Notes: a model not told the origin generated them from the letters alone. Counted from the first letter of the stretch, positions 27,280-36,908 are shown. The stretch is DNA of 64,000 nt from Streptomyces neyagawaensis (GCF_023516595.1 NZ_JAMGBG010000011.1:62001-126000), one strand, 5' to 3'. Program-made: numbers and translations.

Positions 27280-27471
27280 CCGGGCCGGCGAAGCCGCCCC
27301 GGTCTTCGCGGTCGAAGGCCCGTGCTTGACGCTTGCCTCCCTCTCTGAGTCCAGGGCCAAGAGCCCTGCCAGCGGCGGCTACGCGCCGACGTGACGGACG
27401 GACGCGGCTGACTCGACAGCGCCTCGGGCGACCCCCATGACCAGCGGTGACCGCGGCAGAAGGAGGCAGCG

Positions 27472-27864
27472 ATGAAATACGACGGATTCCTCGCGCGTGT
27501 ACGGGAGCGAGGCGAGTACAACGACCAGGATGAAGCCGCGGACGTCACCAACGCCGTGCTGGAAGTGCTGGCCCAACGGATCAGCCCGGGAGAGGTCAGG
27601 GACCTCGCATCCCAGATGCCCGGCCCGCTGGGACAGGTTCTGGACCGTGCCACGCCGCAGCACGCGCAGAGCTTCGGGATCGAGGAGTTCTACCGCCGGG
27701 TCGCCGAGCGCACCAATGCCCGGCCGCGAACGGCGCAGTGGGACGCCAGTGCGGTCCTGACCACCGTTGCCGACGCTGTCACTGGAGGAGAACTGAATCA
27801 GATCATCAGTCAACTCCCCTCCAGCTACGCGGTCCTGTTCGGCAAGCCCGACCTCGCGGACTGA
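27472..27864 (+). CDS. DUF2267 protein
   Basis: A 130-residue soluble helical protein opening with MKYDGFLARVRERGEY. A second segment (FYRRVAERTNARPRTAQWDA) has the typical DUF2267 repeat features, and the protein ends in ISQLPSSYAVLFGKPD. AAGGAGG lies five bases before the ATG. DUF2267 proteins have no known biochemistry but are frequent beside Hsp20, CBS-domain and hemerythrin genes in actinobacterial stress loci, as here. It converges with DUF1931 at a hairpin. Confidence 0.85.
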   Translation: MKYDGFLARVRERGEYNDQDEAADVTNAVLEVLAQRISPGEVRDLASQMPGPLGQVLDRATPQHAQSFGIEEFYRRVAERTNARPRTAQWDASAVLTTVADAVTGGELNQIISQLPSSYAVLFGKPDLAD

Positions 27865-27922
27865 ACTCAAGGACGTCGGTTCGGCGCACGTGGACAGGTG
27901 CGCCGGTTCAGCTCCACGACGC

Positions 27923-27951
27923 CCGGCGGCGGTAGGACCATCCGCCGCCGG
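27923..27951. terminator. Bidirectional terminator
   Basis: CCGGCGGCGG (27923-27932) and CCGCCGCCGG (27942-27951) are exact complements around a nine-base loop. The hairpin lies midway between the convergent DUF2267 and DUF1931 genes. Confidence 0.85.
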
Positions 27952-27967
27952 CCGGCACGGTCACCGG

Positions 27968-28417
27968 TCACAGCAGGAGGTCGAAGACCGCTCGAGCCTC
28001 GTCCCAGTGCTGAGTCTGGGGATTCTTCAGGTCAGGGTGGATGATCTTGAAACTCTGGGCAAGGGCCAGACTGAGTCCGCCGATGATGTCCGGATAGGCC
28101 GCCTCGGTCTCCTCATCGGGCGTCCGGTCCAGAGCGGGATGGGTGGCGAGCTGTTCCAGGATCGGCTTGAGTTCCACTTCCTGGTCGATCTTCCGGAAAC
28201 GGTGGATGCTCTCCTGCAGGCCCTTCGTGATCGGTAGGTCAGAGGTCCGGATGACGTCGCGACCGTTGGCCTTGGCAGTGGCCTGGGCGACGGTCAGCAG
28301 ATCGTAGAGCTTGGCGTCGACGAAGTCGCTGTATCGCTTGAGATCGTTCTTGTCGACGTCCAGTCCTGCGGCCGCACGGAAGAACTTCTCGAACCTGGCG
28401 ATGGACATCACGGTCAT
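27968..28417 (-). CDS. DUF1931 histone-fold-like protein
   Basis: A 149-residue protein: MTVMSIARFEKFFRAAAGLD, then VDKNDLKRYSDFVDAKLYDL, then ANGRDVIRTSDLPITKGLQE. It matches the DUF1931 family, whose members adopt a double histone fold in one chain. GGAGG precedes ATG 28417 by eight bases. An in-frame start further upstream lies outside this good site. DNA binding has been proposed for the family from the fold, but it has no established role. Stress-linked chromatin compaction is a possibility given its neighbours. Confidence 0.85.
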   Translation of the reverse strand: MTVMSIARFEKFFRAAAGLDVDKNDLKRYSDFVDAKLYDLLTVAQATAKANGRDVIRTSDLPITKGLQESIHRFRKIDQEVELKPILEQLATHPALDRTPDEETEAAYPDIIGGLSLALAQSFKIIHPDLKNPQTQHWDEARAVFDLLL

Positions 28418-28681
28418 GGTGGCAACCTCCGGCTGCGGGACCCGGGTGGCTCCCGGCCCCTGGGCTTCCCAGTCAGCCTGGCCGACGCGGACACGCGAAC
28501 GCATGCGCACGCCGGGCCCAATTAGCCTCTCCGTATTGCCCTGCCAGGCCTAGGTGACCGACTGCCCGGGGTCGTTGCACCCGCAGGCGGGGCCCGACCG
28601 TGTCACGCGGCGTCGACGTTACCCCGGCGGCGTCTGTGGGCACTCGGGATCGGCGGGGCAGCCGATGAGGAGGGTCCAGCC

Positions 28682-29803
28682 ATGCAGGTGTCCTCTCAGG
28701 ACGTTACGGTCGTGGCTCTCCTGGCGGATCCGTTCACGCCTACGGAAATCGCGCAGCGCATGGCCCGGACACTTTCTGCTCGGCTCGCCGACAAGTCGGG
28801 CCAGGGGCGACGGTTCGACGTCGAGGTGGTCAGTGAGCCCTTCACGGCAGGGGCGGAAGACCCGCCCACTTTGATGCGCCGGATCATGGACCGTGGGAGT
28901 GCGGAGAACTGGGACATCGTCGTGGCCCTCACCGACCTCCCACTGCACTCAAACGGGCGCAGGCTCGCTGTGAACCTGAATCACGAACACGGCTTGGCGC
29001 TGCTCTCTCTTCCTTCACTGGGATGCCTGCGGCTCCAGACGAGGGCCCGGCGGGCAGTCGAAGAAGCCGTGCTCGGCATGGCGGGTCCGCCAACCACTGG
29101 TGCTGGAGGGCCTCCAGGAGGTCAGCCGCTTCCGGGAGCCTCCGTCAAGCGTCTCGCGCCTGTTCATCCGGGCCGAACCGGCGAGAGGGAGACCGACGAT
29201 CTTCGGTACGTCGCCAGCGGGCCGCGCGGTTACCTGCGAGTGCTCGCCGGTATGGTCCGCGCCAACCGGCCGTGGCTGTTGGTGCCGGGCTTGTCGAAAG
29301 CGCTGGCGGCCGCGCTCGCCACGGGGGCAGTCGCCACCGTGAACTCCACCGTCTGGAACCTGGCCGCGTCCCTCAGTACGCCACGCCTGGTGATCGCCAC
29401 CGTCGGATCTGTCGCGATCATGATCGGCTGGCTGATCATAGACGCGGACCTGTGGCATCGATCAGCGGAGAGCTCGCCGGAGGCGAGGCAGAAGGCGCGG
29501 CTGTACAACGCCTCGACGGTCGCGACCGTGGGTATCGGGGTGCTCGTCTGCTACGTGGGTTTGATGCTCATCAACTGGCTGTGGGCGATGTTCATCCTCA
29601 ACGACCAAGTGTTCGCTTCCATGACGCGCACCCCGCTGCACGCCGAGGAGTACTTGACGCTGGCCTGGTTCGTCGCTTCGGTCGCCACCGTGGGCGGCGC
29701 ACTGGGATCAGGCTTGGAGAGCGACGAGGCGATTCGGGCGGCCGCCTACTCCAAGCGCGAGCAGGAACGCCGCCGCAAGCTTCAGAACGGCCAAGATGGC
29801 TAA
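28682..29803 (+). CDS. Conserved membrane protein of unknown function
   Basis: A 373-residue protein with a soluble N-terminal ~180 residues and four hydrophobic segments after residue ~195: ALAAALATGAVATVNSTVW, LVIATVGSVAIMIGWLII, VGIGVLVCYVGLMLINWLWA and LAWFVASVATVGGALGSGL. The last ~25 residues are basic. The soluble part contains NWDIVVALTDLPLHSNGRRL, a pattern seen in actinobacterial proteins of this size. AGGAGG lies eight bases before the ATG. I do not recognise a function. It diverges from DUF1931. Confidence 0.75.
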   Translation: MQVSSQDVTVVALLADPFTPTEIAQRMARTLSARLADKSGQGRRFDVEVVSEPFTAGAEDPPTLMRRIMDRGSAENWDIVVALTDLPLHSNGRRLAVNLNHEHGLALLSLPSLGCLRLQTRARRAVEEAVLGMAGPPTTGAGGPPGGQPLPGASVKRLAPVHPGRTGERETDDLRYVASGPRGYLRVLAGMVRANRPWLLVPGLSKALAAALATGAVATVNSTVWNLAASLSTPRLVIATVGSVAIMIGWLIIDADLWHRSAESSPEARQKARLYNASTVATVGIGVLVCYVGLMLINWLWAMFILNDQVFASMTRTPLHAEEYLTLAWFVASVATVGGALGSGLESDEAIRAAAYSKREQERRRKLQNGQDG

Positions 29804-29877
29804 AGGATGGTGCCCGGCGACGCGGCCGGGGGCGTACTGCAGGGCGTCCGGCGACAAGGTCCCGACTGCTGGGGCGT

Positions 29878-30978
29878 TCAGCGGGGCCGGCCGAGGGTTG
29901 CCGACGGACGCAGGTTCTCCTCCAGTTTTTCGGCCATGGCCGCGCCGGCCAATGCCCGTCCCAGTCGAGGTGCCTGTTTGAAGAGGTTGTGCCCGGCTGC
30001 GAAAAGGATCCTGTCGGCTTCCCAGACCGCTATGCCGTCTTCGCTCCACGGCAGGCTTGTCACCCAGCAGTGCAGGTACTCGACGGGCTCGGGGTCGAGA
30101 CGGGGCAATGCGCGGGAGACGTACGCGCTGGCGCGGTCGCTGAGTGCCGCCAGTGCTCCGGGGTCCACGACGCTGCCGTCCTCCCGCACCTCGACCGCTT
30201 GGCTGAGGCCCACCGCATATCGGCTGTTGCCCGGGTAGGGGGCTGCGTAGACGCCGACCTCCCCGAAGTCGCCGCTGCTGTCCTGCAGACAGGCGACCCG
30301 TTCCGGAGGCGCTCCTCTGACCTGGAAGGTGAGGCGGACGTGGGCTGCCGACCGTATGGGGAGCGAAAGCCCCACGTTGCGTGCCAGCCGGGCGGTGCCC
30401 AAGCCCGCGCACACCACGGCGCTCGCGTACTCTTCGCGGCCGACGGTGCTGAGCACCTCCACCGTGCCGTGGCCCGTGGGACGCAGCGAGAGGACCTCGT
30501 CGGTGACCACAGAGTCACCCAGTGCGTCGGCCAGGCACTGGACCGCGACACGGGTGCGGATGGCACCGCCGTCCTCATCAAGCATCGCGGGACCGCGGTA
30601 CTCCGCGAGCAGAGGCATGCCGGCCTGAAGCTCGTCGCTGTCCACGGTCCGGACCCGTATGCCGCCGGCATCCTGCAGAATGCGAAGTCTCCCAGGAACG
30701 GGACTGCCCAGGGCGACCACGCCGTCCCGGGAGATCAGTTCGGCGCCCAACCGGTCGGCCCACTCGTCCCAGACGGCGCGGCCCTGCCGGGTGAATTCAA
30801 CCAGGCGGGGATCGTCGTGCGCGTGACGGAATACGCGGGACTCGCCACCGGATTGCCCGTGGCCTGGAACGCCGCTTTCGTAGACCCGCGCCGTCGTTCC
30901 CCGTTCGGCCAGTGCGTAGGCGGTGCAGAGTCCGACGATGCCGGCTCCTATCACGGCCACATCGGGAGCCCGGTCCAT
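29878..30978 (-). CDS. FAD-dependent amine/sarcosine oxidase-like oxidoreductase (DAO family)
   Basis: A 366-residue flavoprotein. DVAVIGAGIVGLCTAYALAE is the FAD-binding start. GGESRVFRHAHDDPRLVEF matches the region after the flavin site in monomeric sarcosine and N-methyltryptophan oxidases. FAAGHNLFKQAPRLGRALA is the C-terminal flavin motif, where GHN.F..AP is usual. The family normally attaches FAD through a Cys near the C-terminus. Here the position before FK is Leu and no Cys is seen, so flavin may be non-covalent. The 297-base upstream gap shows no other gene. Substrate unknown. Confidence 0.82.
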   Translation of the reverse strand: MDRAPDVAVIGAGIVGLCTAYALAERGTTARVYESGVPGHGQSGGESRVFRHAHDDPRLVEFTRQGRAVWDEWADRLGAELISRDGVVALGSPVPGRLRILQDAGGIRVRTVDSDELQAGMPLLAEYRGPAMLDEDGGAIRTRVAVQCLADALGDSVVTDEVLSLRPTGHGTVEVLSTVGREEYASAVVCAGLGTARLARNVGLSLPIRSAAHVRLTFQVRGAPPERVACLQDSSGDFGEVGVYAAPYPGNSRYAVGLSQAVEVREDGSVVDPGALAALSDRASAYVSRALPRLDPEPVEYLHCWVTSLPWSEDGIAVWEADRILFAAGHNLFKQAPRLGRALAGAAMAEKLEENLRPSATLGRPR

Positions 30979-31275
30979 TGGATCGCCTCACTTCGCGTCC
31001 CGGAGACTTCCCTCTACGGAGCAGGGGTCAGGTCATCTGTCGCCGCCGCGAACTGGTGGGTTGTCGGACCCGATGGGCGGCGCTGCCAGGCTTTACGCGA
31101 TACGGCGGCGGAACCGCCTCTTCTCCAGCGTCACACCGGTCTGTAATAAGTCAAGCGGCCACCTCGGACGGCGGCCCTGACCGACCTGCACCCGGGAAGG
31201 AACTGCGCGGGAACCGGAAGGTCACGGCCGCCTCCTCCCAGCGCCGACCGTCCGGGGGAGTGGCACGGGTTGCGG

Positions 31276-31767
31276 TCAGGAGCTGACGATGCGGCGCACG
31301 TTGTCGACGGCGCCGCAGCTTTCCTTCAGCTGACGCTCGCGCTCTTCCACAAACGCCGCGCCCAGTTCCTCGCGGCGCTCCATGGCCACGTTCTCGCGCG
31401 CCCCGTTGAGGATGGTGCGCTCCTCCTCGTCGGCGTGGTGGGTGACGGCCTGAACGAGATCTTCCAGCTTCTCGTCCCACTCCTGGGAGCCCACCTCGTC
31501 GACTTCCAGGAGTTCCAGGAGTGCCTTGTTGCCCTCCTCGTGCTCCTCCTCGCCGTGTTCCACCTCTTCGTCGTCGATCTTCTTGTAGCGCTTGAGCGCG
31601 GGATAGACCTTCGCCTCTTCCGCCAGTGCGTGCGCGATCAGCAGATCGGAGAATTCCCGCAAAGCGGCGGCCCGGTCGGCTTCGACGCTGCGCATCAGGC
31701 GAAAGAGCTCCTCCATCTTCCGGTGGTCCTGAAGAATGAGTTCAACGACGTCTCGTGTCTCTGCCAT
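31276..31767 (-). CDS. Hemerythrin HHE-domain protein
   Basis: A 163-residue four-helix protein. Metal ligands are visible in ILQDHRKMEELF, LLIAHALAEEAKVYPAL and VTHHADEEERTIL, the two HHE repeats of di-iron hemerythrin-like proteins. A very acidic loop (DDEEVEHGEEEHEE) lies between the repeats. The start is ATG 31767, since codons further upstream lack a ribosome-binding site. Such proteins bind O2 or NO, or sense redox state. The gene diverges from the formaldehyde-dehydrogenase-like gene. Confidence 0.9.
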   Translation of the reverse strand: MAETRDVVELILQDHRKMEELFRLMRSVEADRAAALREFSDLLIAHALAEEAKVYPALKRYKKIDDEEVEHGEEEHEEGNKALLELLEVDEVGSQEWDEKLEDLVQAVTHHADEEERTILNGARENVAMERREELGAAFVEERERQLKESCGAVDNVRRIVSS

Positions 31768-32112
31768 GGGAACAGGCCTCACATTCGTACGGGGGACCTT
31801 GCCGAGATCCTGCTACCCCGTCCACTGGTGTTCAGCAGGACTGTCTGCATCAAGATTTTCCTGATTGATGCGCGTGTGCTCGTTTCGCGTCGAGGGTCGA
31901 CGGGGACCCGAGCGGCATGCCGCCGGTACTCCGCATCGCAAGCCGCCGGCCGCGCCGTTGCACCTGATCCGGGTGAACGACCCGCAGAGGCATGCCGGAG
32001 CCACGGACCGCGTCCCGCACCCCCCTCGTTCAACGCCCGGGAGTGAGGCATCTCGCGCCGTCTCCATCGCCGCCATGGTGCGGTCGTGCCGCGACATCAA
32101 GGGATTGCCATC
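31768..32112. other. Divergent intergenic region
   Basis: 345 bases between the divergent hemerythrin and zinc dehydrogenase genes. No ORF is credible. It must hold both promoters. No clear palindrome or known stress-sigma motif was recognised by eye. Confidence 0.5.
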
Positions 32113-33288
32113 ATGAAGGCAGCGGTATACGAAGGACCGCGAACGGTCACGGTGAAGGACGTACCGGACGCGAAGATCGAGCACCCCTGCGACATCATCG
32201 TCAAGATCACCACCACCAACATCTGCGGTTCGGACCTGCACATGTACGAGGGCCGCACCTCGTTCGAGTCCGGCCGCACGCTGGGACACGAGAACATGGG
32301 CCAGGTCGTGGAGGTCGGCCAGGCCGTGCGCAAGGTCCAGGTCGGCGAGTATGTGGTCCTGCCCTTCAACATCGCCTGCGGCTTCTGCAAGCAGTGCGAG
32401 CGGGGGCTGACCAACTACTGCCTGACCATGCAGCCGGAACCGGCCCTGGCCGGAGCCGCCTACGGCTTCGCCGACATGGGCCCCTACCAGGGCGGCCAGG
32501 CAGAGCTGCTGCGTGTGCCCTACGGCGACTTCAACGCGCTGCGCCTGGGCGAGGACGCCGCCGAGCGCCAGACCGACTACGTCATGCTCGCCGACATCTT
32601 CCCCACCGGCTACCACGCCACCGAGATGGCCCACGTCAAACCGGGCGACCAGACGATCGTCTTCGGGGCCGGTCCCGTCGGGCTGATGGCGGCCTACTCG
32701 GCCGTGCTCAGGGGCGCCGGCCGTGTCTGGGTGGCCGACCACCAGCCCGACCGGCTGAGCAAGGCGGAGGAGATCGGGGCCATCGCGATCAACACCGCCG
32801 AGCAGGACCCGGCGCAGGTCGTCAAGGAAGCCACCCTCGGTCTGGGCGCCGACAACGGCTGCGAGTGCGTCGGCTACCAGGCCCACGACCCCGAGGGGCA
32901 TGAGGATGCCAGCCTCACGCTCAACGGCCTGATCGACTCGGTCAGGTTCACCGGCGACATCGGCGTGGTGGGCGTGTTCCTGCCCCAGGACCCCGGCGGT
33001 GAAGAGGCCCAGGGCGAGCTGGAGGCACAGGGCAAGGTGCCGATCGACTTCGGGATGATGTGGTTCAAGGGCCAGCGCATGGGCACCGGCCAGGCCCCGG
33101 TGAAGCGGTACAACCGTGCGCTGCGGGACCTGATCGCGGGCGGGAAGGCGACGCCGAGCTTCGTCGTCTCGCACGAGCTCAGCCTGGACGAGGCCCCCAC
33201 CGCCTACGAGCACTTCGACGCCCGTGACGAGGGCTGGACCAAGGTGGTCCTGCATCCCAACGGACACGGCAACGGCAGCAAGCGATAG
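32113..33288 (+). CDS. Zinc-dependent dehydrogenase, glutathione-independent formaldehyde dehydrogenase-like
   Basis: A 391-residue MDR enzyme. The catalytic zinc site is TTTNICGSDLHMYEG with GHENMGQVVEVG. The structural-zinc lobe reads CGFCKQCERGLTNYC. The nucleotide site is VFGAGPVGLMAAYSAVLRGA. Extra residues around 265-300 and the C-terminal FDARDEGWTKVVLHP match formaldehyde dismutase/dehydrogenase-type members. These convert formaldehyde or other aldehydes with tightly bound NAD. The ATG follows AAGGGA. A hairpin lies 25 bases after the stop. Formaldehyde or aldehyde detoxification suits the surrounding stress genes. Confidence 0.9.
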   Translation: MKAAVYEGPRTVTVKDVPDAKIEHPCDIIVKITTTNICGSDLHMYEGRTSFESGRTLGHENMGQVVEVGQAVRKVQVGEYVVLPFNIACGFCKQCERGLTNYCLTMQPEPALAGAAYGFADMGPYQGGQAELLRVPYGDFNALRLGEDAAERQTDYVMLADIFPTGYHATEMAHVKPGDQTIVFGAGPVGLMAAYSAVLRGAGRVWVADHQPDRLSKAEEIGAIAINTAEQDPAQVVKEATLGLGADNGCECVGYQAHDPEGHEDASLTLNGLIDSVRFTGDIGVVGVFLPQDPGGEEAQGELEAQGKVPIDFGMMWFKGQRMGTGQAPVKRYNRALRDLIAGGKATPSFVVSHELSLDEAPTAYEHFDARDEGWTKVVLHPNGHGNGSKR

Positions 33289-33312
33289 GAACCCAGGGAC
33301 CGCTGCCCGTCT

Positions 33313-33337
33313 GTCACCCCGGACCAGTCCGGGTGAC
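33313..33337 (+). terminator. Terminator after the zinc dehydrogenase
   Basis: GTCACCCCGGAC (33313-33324) pairs with GTCCGGGTGAC (33327-33337) apart from one bulged C, forming a GC-rich hairpin 25 bases after the stop codon. No T-run follows, as is common in Streptomyces. Confidence 0.7.
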
Positions 33338-33621
33338 GGGTGGCAGTCACCCGGACTCCGGCAGGGGCTGAACCAGCGGCGACCACCGGAGTTCGGCCCG
33401 GTAGGACGGACCGGGGCCCCGCATGCTCGCCAAGCCGTAGGCGAAGACCCCGCCGGACATACGGTGCGAGGCAGACCCTGGGACTGGTGAGGCTGCATGC
33501 TGATGTGTCGCGAATGTACCGATGCCCGGTTCTTGGGCCCGGCGGGAGGCTTCCTCGCCCGACGGCCGCACCTCGACCAGGCCGCCGCGACCCGGCAGCG
33601 CGTTCCGACCGGGCTCACCCC
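33338..33621. other. Gap before the FUSC gene
   Basis: No independent gene was seen. The FUSC frame is open through most of it but has an Arg/Pro-rich, non-membrane composition with no good start. It is treated as leader region containing the FUSC promoter. Confidence 0.45.
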
Positions 33622-35796
33622 GTGAGGTGGCTGCGGACCTTCGGCGAGGTCGCGCGCTCCGGGCTCACGATCGAGGAGACGCGGCTGGAGCCCCTGCTCG
33701 CGCTGCGCACGGCCGCTGGGGTGGCGCTCGTCATCGGACCGGCGCTGTGGCTGGTCTCCCCGGCGTACGCCGCGTCCGCCGCCCTCGGTGCCTACTCGGC
33801 GGGTGCTGCCACCTTCCAGCGCACCTGGCGTCCGCGCAAGGTGATCGCGCTCGGCGCGGGCGCGGGTCTGGCACTCAGCACCTTCGTGGGCTACCTGGCG
33901 GCGGGGCGACTCGTGACGTTCCTCCCGCTGCTGGCCGCTTGGGCCTTTGCCGCGGGGATGGCGTGGGCCCTCGGATCGACCGCCGGGATCGTCGCGGCGA
34001 CGACGGTCGGCAGCATGCTGGTGACCGTCACGCTGCCCACGAGCGTCGGGCGGGCCCTGGAACACGCCGGTGTCATCGCGCTCGGAGGCGTGGCGCAGGC
34101 CGTACTGATCCTGCTGTTCCCGGTCCGCCGCTGGGGGGCGCATCGTGACGCGCTCGCCGACGCCCTGGCCGCCGTGGCGGACTACGCCCGTCGGCTGCGG
34201 CACGACCCGGTCGCCCCGTTCGACCCGGAGCCGTTGATGACGGCCCGGGACGCCGCCGCCGTGACGCCCTCACAGGCCCGCACCCGTCCCCCCGTCCTCC
34301 ACGGCCCTCGGGGCCTCGCCGAGCGCATTCTGCCGGTCGTCGCCGCGCTCGCCGACCCGGACGTCGGCGCCCCGGCGGAGGGACCCGGGCGGGACCGCGC
34401 AAGGGAGTTGCTCGGCGCGGCCGCCGATGTCCTGGACGCGGCCGCCCGTTCGATCCGCCGCGGCACTCCCGCCGAGATACCGCCCCGGAGCGCGGACGTC
34501 CTGCGCGTCGACCAGGAGGGTGAGGTGTTGGAGGGGCCCGCCCGGCAGGCCGCCGAACGGCTCGTGGAACTGCTCGCCGAGGCGCTGGAGATCGCCCGGA
34601 GCGGCGGGGCGCGCGACAGTACGTCTACGCCGCCCGGCCACGCGAGCGCCCAGTTCTTGGTGCGCCCGACCATGTTCAGGCTGCTCCCGGTCGCCCTCCG
34701 GGCGGTCCGCCGTGAACTCCGCCGGGACTCGCCCGTGTTCCGGCACGCCGTCCGCCTGGCGGCGGTGGCCACGCTCGGCTATCTGATCGCTTCCCGGCTC
34801 CCCCTGGAACACGGCTACTGGGCGCCCATCGCCTCGGTGATGGTGATGCGGCCGGACTTCCACCGCACGTACGCGCGTGCGGTGGGCCGTCTCGCCGGGA
34901 CCCTGGCGGGGGTCGCGCTCGCCACCGGGATGGTGCGGGTCCTGGGCCCGGACGCCCCGGTGTTCGGCGCGCTGGCGGTGGTCTCGGCGGCCCTGTCGTA
35001 CACGCTGTTCCGTACCGGCTACGCCTACTCCCAGTGCTTCACTGCCGCGTACGTCGTCTTCCTGCTCGGCATGGGCGGCCAGACATGGGAGCAGACGGTC
35101 CCGGAGCGGGTGGTGCTCACCCTGCTCGGCGGGGCCCTGGCCATGCTGGCGTACCTGGTGTTCCCCACATGGGAGACCCCCCGGTTGCCGGGCCGGCTGG
35201 CGGACTGGCTCGCCGCCGACGGCCGCTACGCGGCCGCAGTGCTCCGCAGCTACGCCGAACCGACCCGGGAGCGTCGCGCCGACATGCGCAGGGCCCTGCT
35301 GGCGAGCAGGGAGGCACGTGCCGCCTGGCAGGAGGCCTACGACCAGGCGCGGCAGGAACCGGTCGGCCCCAGAGGTCTGACAGCGCGCGAGGCCGAGGAG
35401 GCGCAGGAGGCGCTCAAGGGACTCGACCGGGCGGCGATGCTCATGGAGAGCCACGTCCCGCGGGTCGACAGCCGTTCCGCCCCGGAGGCGGAGCGGCTCG
35501 CCGAGGCCCTGGAGGCGGACACCGCGCAGGCGGCAGACGATGTGCGCGAGCACCGGAATCCGGACTGGGGACGACGTGTGGAGGAGGCGCTCCACGCGTG
35601 GGAGGGCGCCGCCGGGGACCCGAGCCCGGTGCTACGACGCGGTGCGGAACTACAGAAGCGGGCCCTGGAGGACCTCGCGGCAGCGGTGAGCCGCACACCC
35701 TTGGAACGGGACGTCAGTTCCGCTCGCGAGGAGCAACGGGTGCGAGCGGCCGCAGCTGAAGGTGACGGACCAGGACCTGCGCATCGGGGTGGGTGA
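33622..35796 (+). CDS. FUSC-family membrane protein (fusaric-acid-resistance-like)
   Basis: A 724-residue protein starting at GTG 33622 (MRWLRTFGEVARSG). An N-terminal cluster of about five or six membrane helices runs from LALRTAAGVALVIGPALWLV to VIALGGVAQAVLILLFPVRRW. A soluble middle follows. The second cluster has HAVRLAAVATLGYLIASRLP, then YWAPIASVMVMRPDFHRTYA, the FUSC/ArAE signature. The C-terminal ~170 residues are helical and charged. The ribosome-binding site is weak and the start uncertain. The family exports aromatic acids or amphiphiles. The substrate here is not known. Confidence 0.85.
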   Translation: MRWLRTFGEVARSGLTIEETRLEPLLALRTAAGVALVIGPALWLVSPAYAASAALGAYSAGAATFQRTWRPRKVIALGAGAGLALSTFVGYLAAGRLVTFLPLLAAWAFAAGMAWALGSTAGIVAATTVGSMLVTVTLPTSVGRALEHAGVIALGGVAQAVLILLFPVRRWGAHRDALADALAAVADYARRLRHDPVAPFDPEPLMTARDAAAVTPSQARTRPPVLHGPRGLAERILPVVAALADPDVGAPAEGPGRDRARELLGAAADVLDAAARSIRRGTPAEIPPRSADVLRVDQEGEVLEGPARQAAERLVELLAEALEIARSGGARDSTSTPPGHASAQFLVRPTMFRLLPVALRAVRRELRRDSPVFRHAVRLAAVATLGYLIASRLPLEHGYWAPIASVMVMRPDFHRTYARAVGRLAGTLAGVALATGMVRVLGPDAPVFGALAVVSAALSYTLFRTGYAYSQCFTAAYVVFLLGMGGQTWEQTVPERVVLTLLGGALAMLAYLVFPTWETPRLPGRLADWLAADGRYAAAVLRSYAEPTRERRADMRRALLASREARAAWQEAYDQARQEPVGPRGLTAREAEEAQEALKGLDRAAMLMESHVPRVDSRSAPEAERLAEALEADTAQAADDVREHRNPDWGRRVEEALHAWEGAAGDPSPVLRRGAELQKRALEDLAAAVSRTPLERDVSSAREEQRVRAAAAEGDGPGPAHRGG

Positions 35797-36016
35797 CGGC
35801 TCCGCCGACGGGCAGCGCCGCGCATCCTGAAGCGGGAAGCGGTCTCCCGGCCGCAACGACCGCCTCTTCGCCTGGCGAAGCCCGATGGCTTGCTGCGGCT
35901 CAGCGCCGGTGTCGCCGCCAGCAGCGGATGCAACAAGTGTGGTGCCATCGCTGGACCGGGCGAACCAGGCTTGCCACCGGAGGTGCAGGGCCGTCGCCGG
36001 AGTGGCCCGGTGAGGA

Positions 36017-36847
36017 TCAGGTGGGCAGGCCGACTGCGCGGGAGATGACGGCGTCGAAGGCCCGGTCGGACACGAGGCGGCGCAGGGCGATGAGGGGGCG
36101 GGCACCGAACCCGGTGGCGTAGCGGGTCTTGGGTCGGCGGGCGGTGACGGCCTTGCCGACCGCGTCGGCGATGACCTGGGGCGGGGAGTTGCGCTTGGTG
36201 TTGGCTTCGGAGCGCAGGGAGGAGGCCACGGCATCGGCCTGTTCGGCGTAGGCGCCGGCGGTGGAGGACTTCTCCAGCTGGTCGGCGGCGATGGCGCCCC
36301 ACTCGGTGGCGATGCCGCCGGGTTCGATGACGACGACGTCGATGCCGAAGGGCTTGGCCTCCAGGCGCAGGCAGTCGCTGAGGGCTTCGAGGGCGAACTT
36401 GGTGCCGTGGTACCAGCCGCCGAGCGGGGTGTAGATCTTGCCGCCCATGGAGGTGATGTTGACGATCGTGCCGGCGCGCTGGGTGCGCATGTGCGGCAGG
36501 GCGAGCTGGGCGAGGCGCATGGCGCCGAAGACGTTGACCTCGAACTGGCGGCGGGCCTCGTCCATGGGGACGTCCTCGATGGCGCCGTAGGAGCCGTAGC
36601 CGGCGTTGTTGACCAGCACGTCGATGCGGCCGGTCTCGGCGACGATGCGGTCGATGCCGGCGCGCATGGAGTCGTCGTCGGTGACGTCCATGGCCAGCGG
36701 GCGGATGCCGCGGTCGGCCAGCTTCTGCAGGCGGTCGGTGCGGCGGGCGGCGCCGTAGACGGTGTAACCCAGGGACTGGAGCTTGAGGGCGGTGGCCTCA
36801 CCGATGCCGGACGAGGCGCCGGTGACGAGAGTGGTCTTGGCGGTCAT
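36017..36847 (-). CDS. Short-chain dehydrogenase/reductase controlled by the divergent TetR gene
   Basis: A 276-residue classical SDR. TLVTGASSGIGEATALKLQS is the cofactor site, with Arg residues in GAARRTDRL favouring NADP(H). NNAGYGSYGAI and the catalytic WYHGTK follow. AGGAAG lies four bases before ATG 36847. It diverges from a TetR gene, with two tandem palindromes between them. This gives the standard repressor-target arrangement for a drug- or aldehyde-responsive oxidoreductase. The substrate is unknown. Confidence 0.9.
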   Translation of the reverse strand: MTAKTTLVTGASSGIGEATALKLQSLGYTVYGAARRTDRLQKLADRGIRPLAMDVTDDDSMRAGIDRIVAETGRIDVLVNNAGYGSYGAIEDVPMDEARRQFEVNVFGAMRLAQLALPHMRTQRAGTIVNITSMGGKIYTPLGGWYHGTKFALEALSDCLRLEAKPFGIDVVVIEPGGIATEWGAIAADQLEKSSTAGAYAEQADAVASSLRSEANTKRNSPPQVIADAVGKAVTARRPKTRYATGFGARPLIALRRLVSDRAFDAVISRAVGLPT

Positions 36848-36870
36848 GAGGACTTCCTGTCGGAGTAAGA

Positions 36871-36908
36871 TGAACTTCGGTTCACTATCCATCATGAACC
36901 CTGGTTCA
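36871..36908. promoter_or_regulatory. Two tandem TetR operator palindromes
   Basis: TGAACttcgGTTCA (36871-36884) and TGAACCctGGTTCA (36895-36908) are the same dyad, TGAAC-N4-GTTCA, with centres 24 bases apart. They lie in the 99-base region between the divergent SDR and TetR starts. The spacing and repetition strongly suggest binding of the TetR protein encoded at 36947, repressing both genes. Confidence 0.85.

Noticed and set aside
31813..34203. A 796-residue minus-strand open frame opposite the zinc dehydrogenase and FUSC start
   Set aside because: It overlaps a well-supported plus-strand zinc enzyme and has shadow-like composition.
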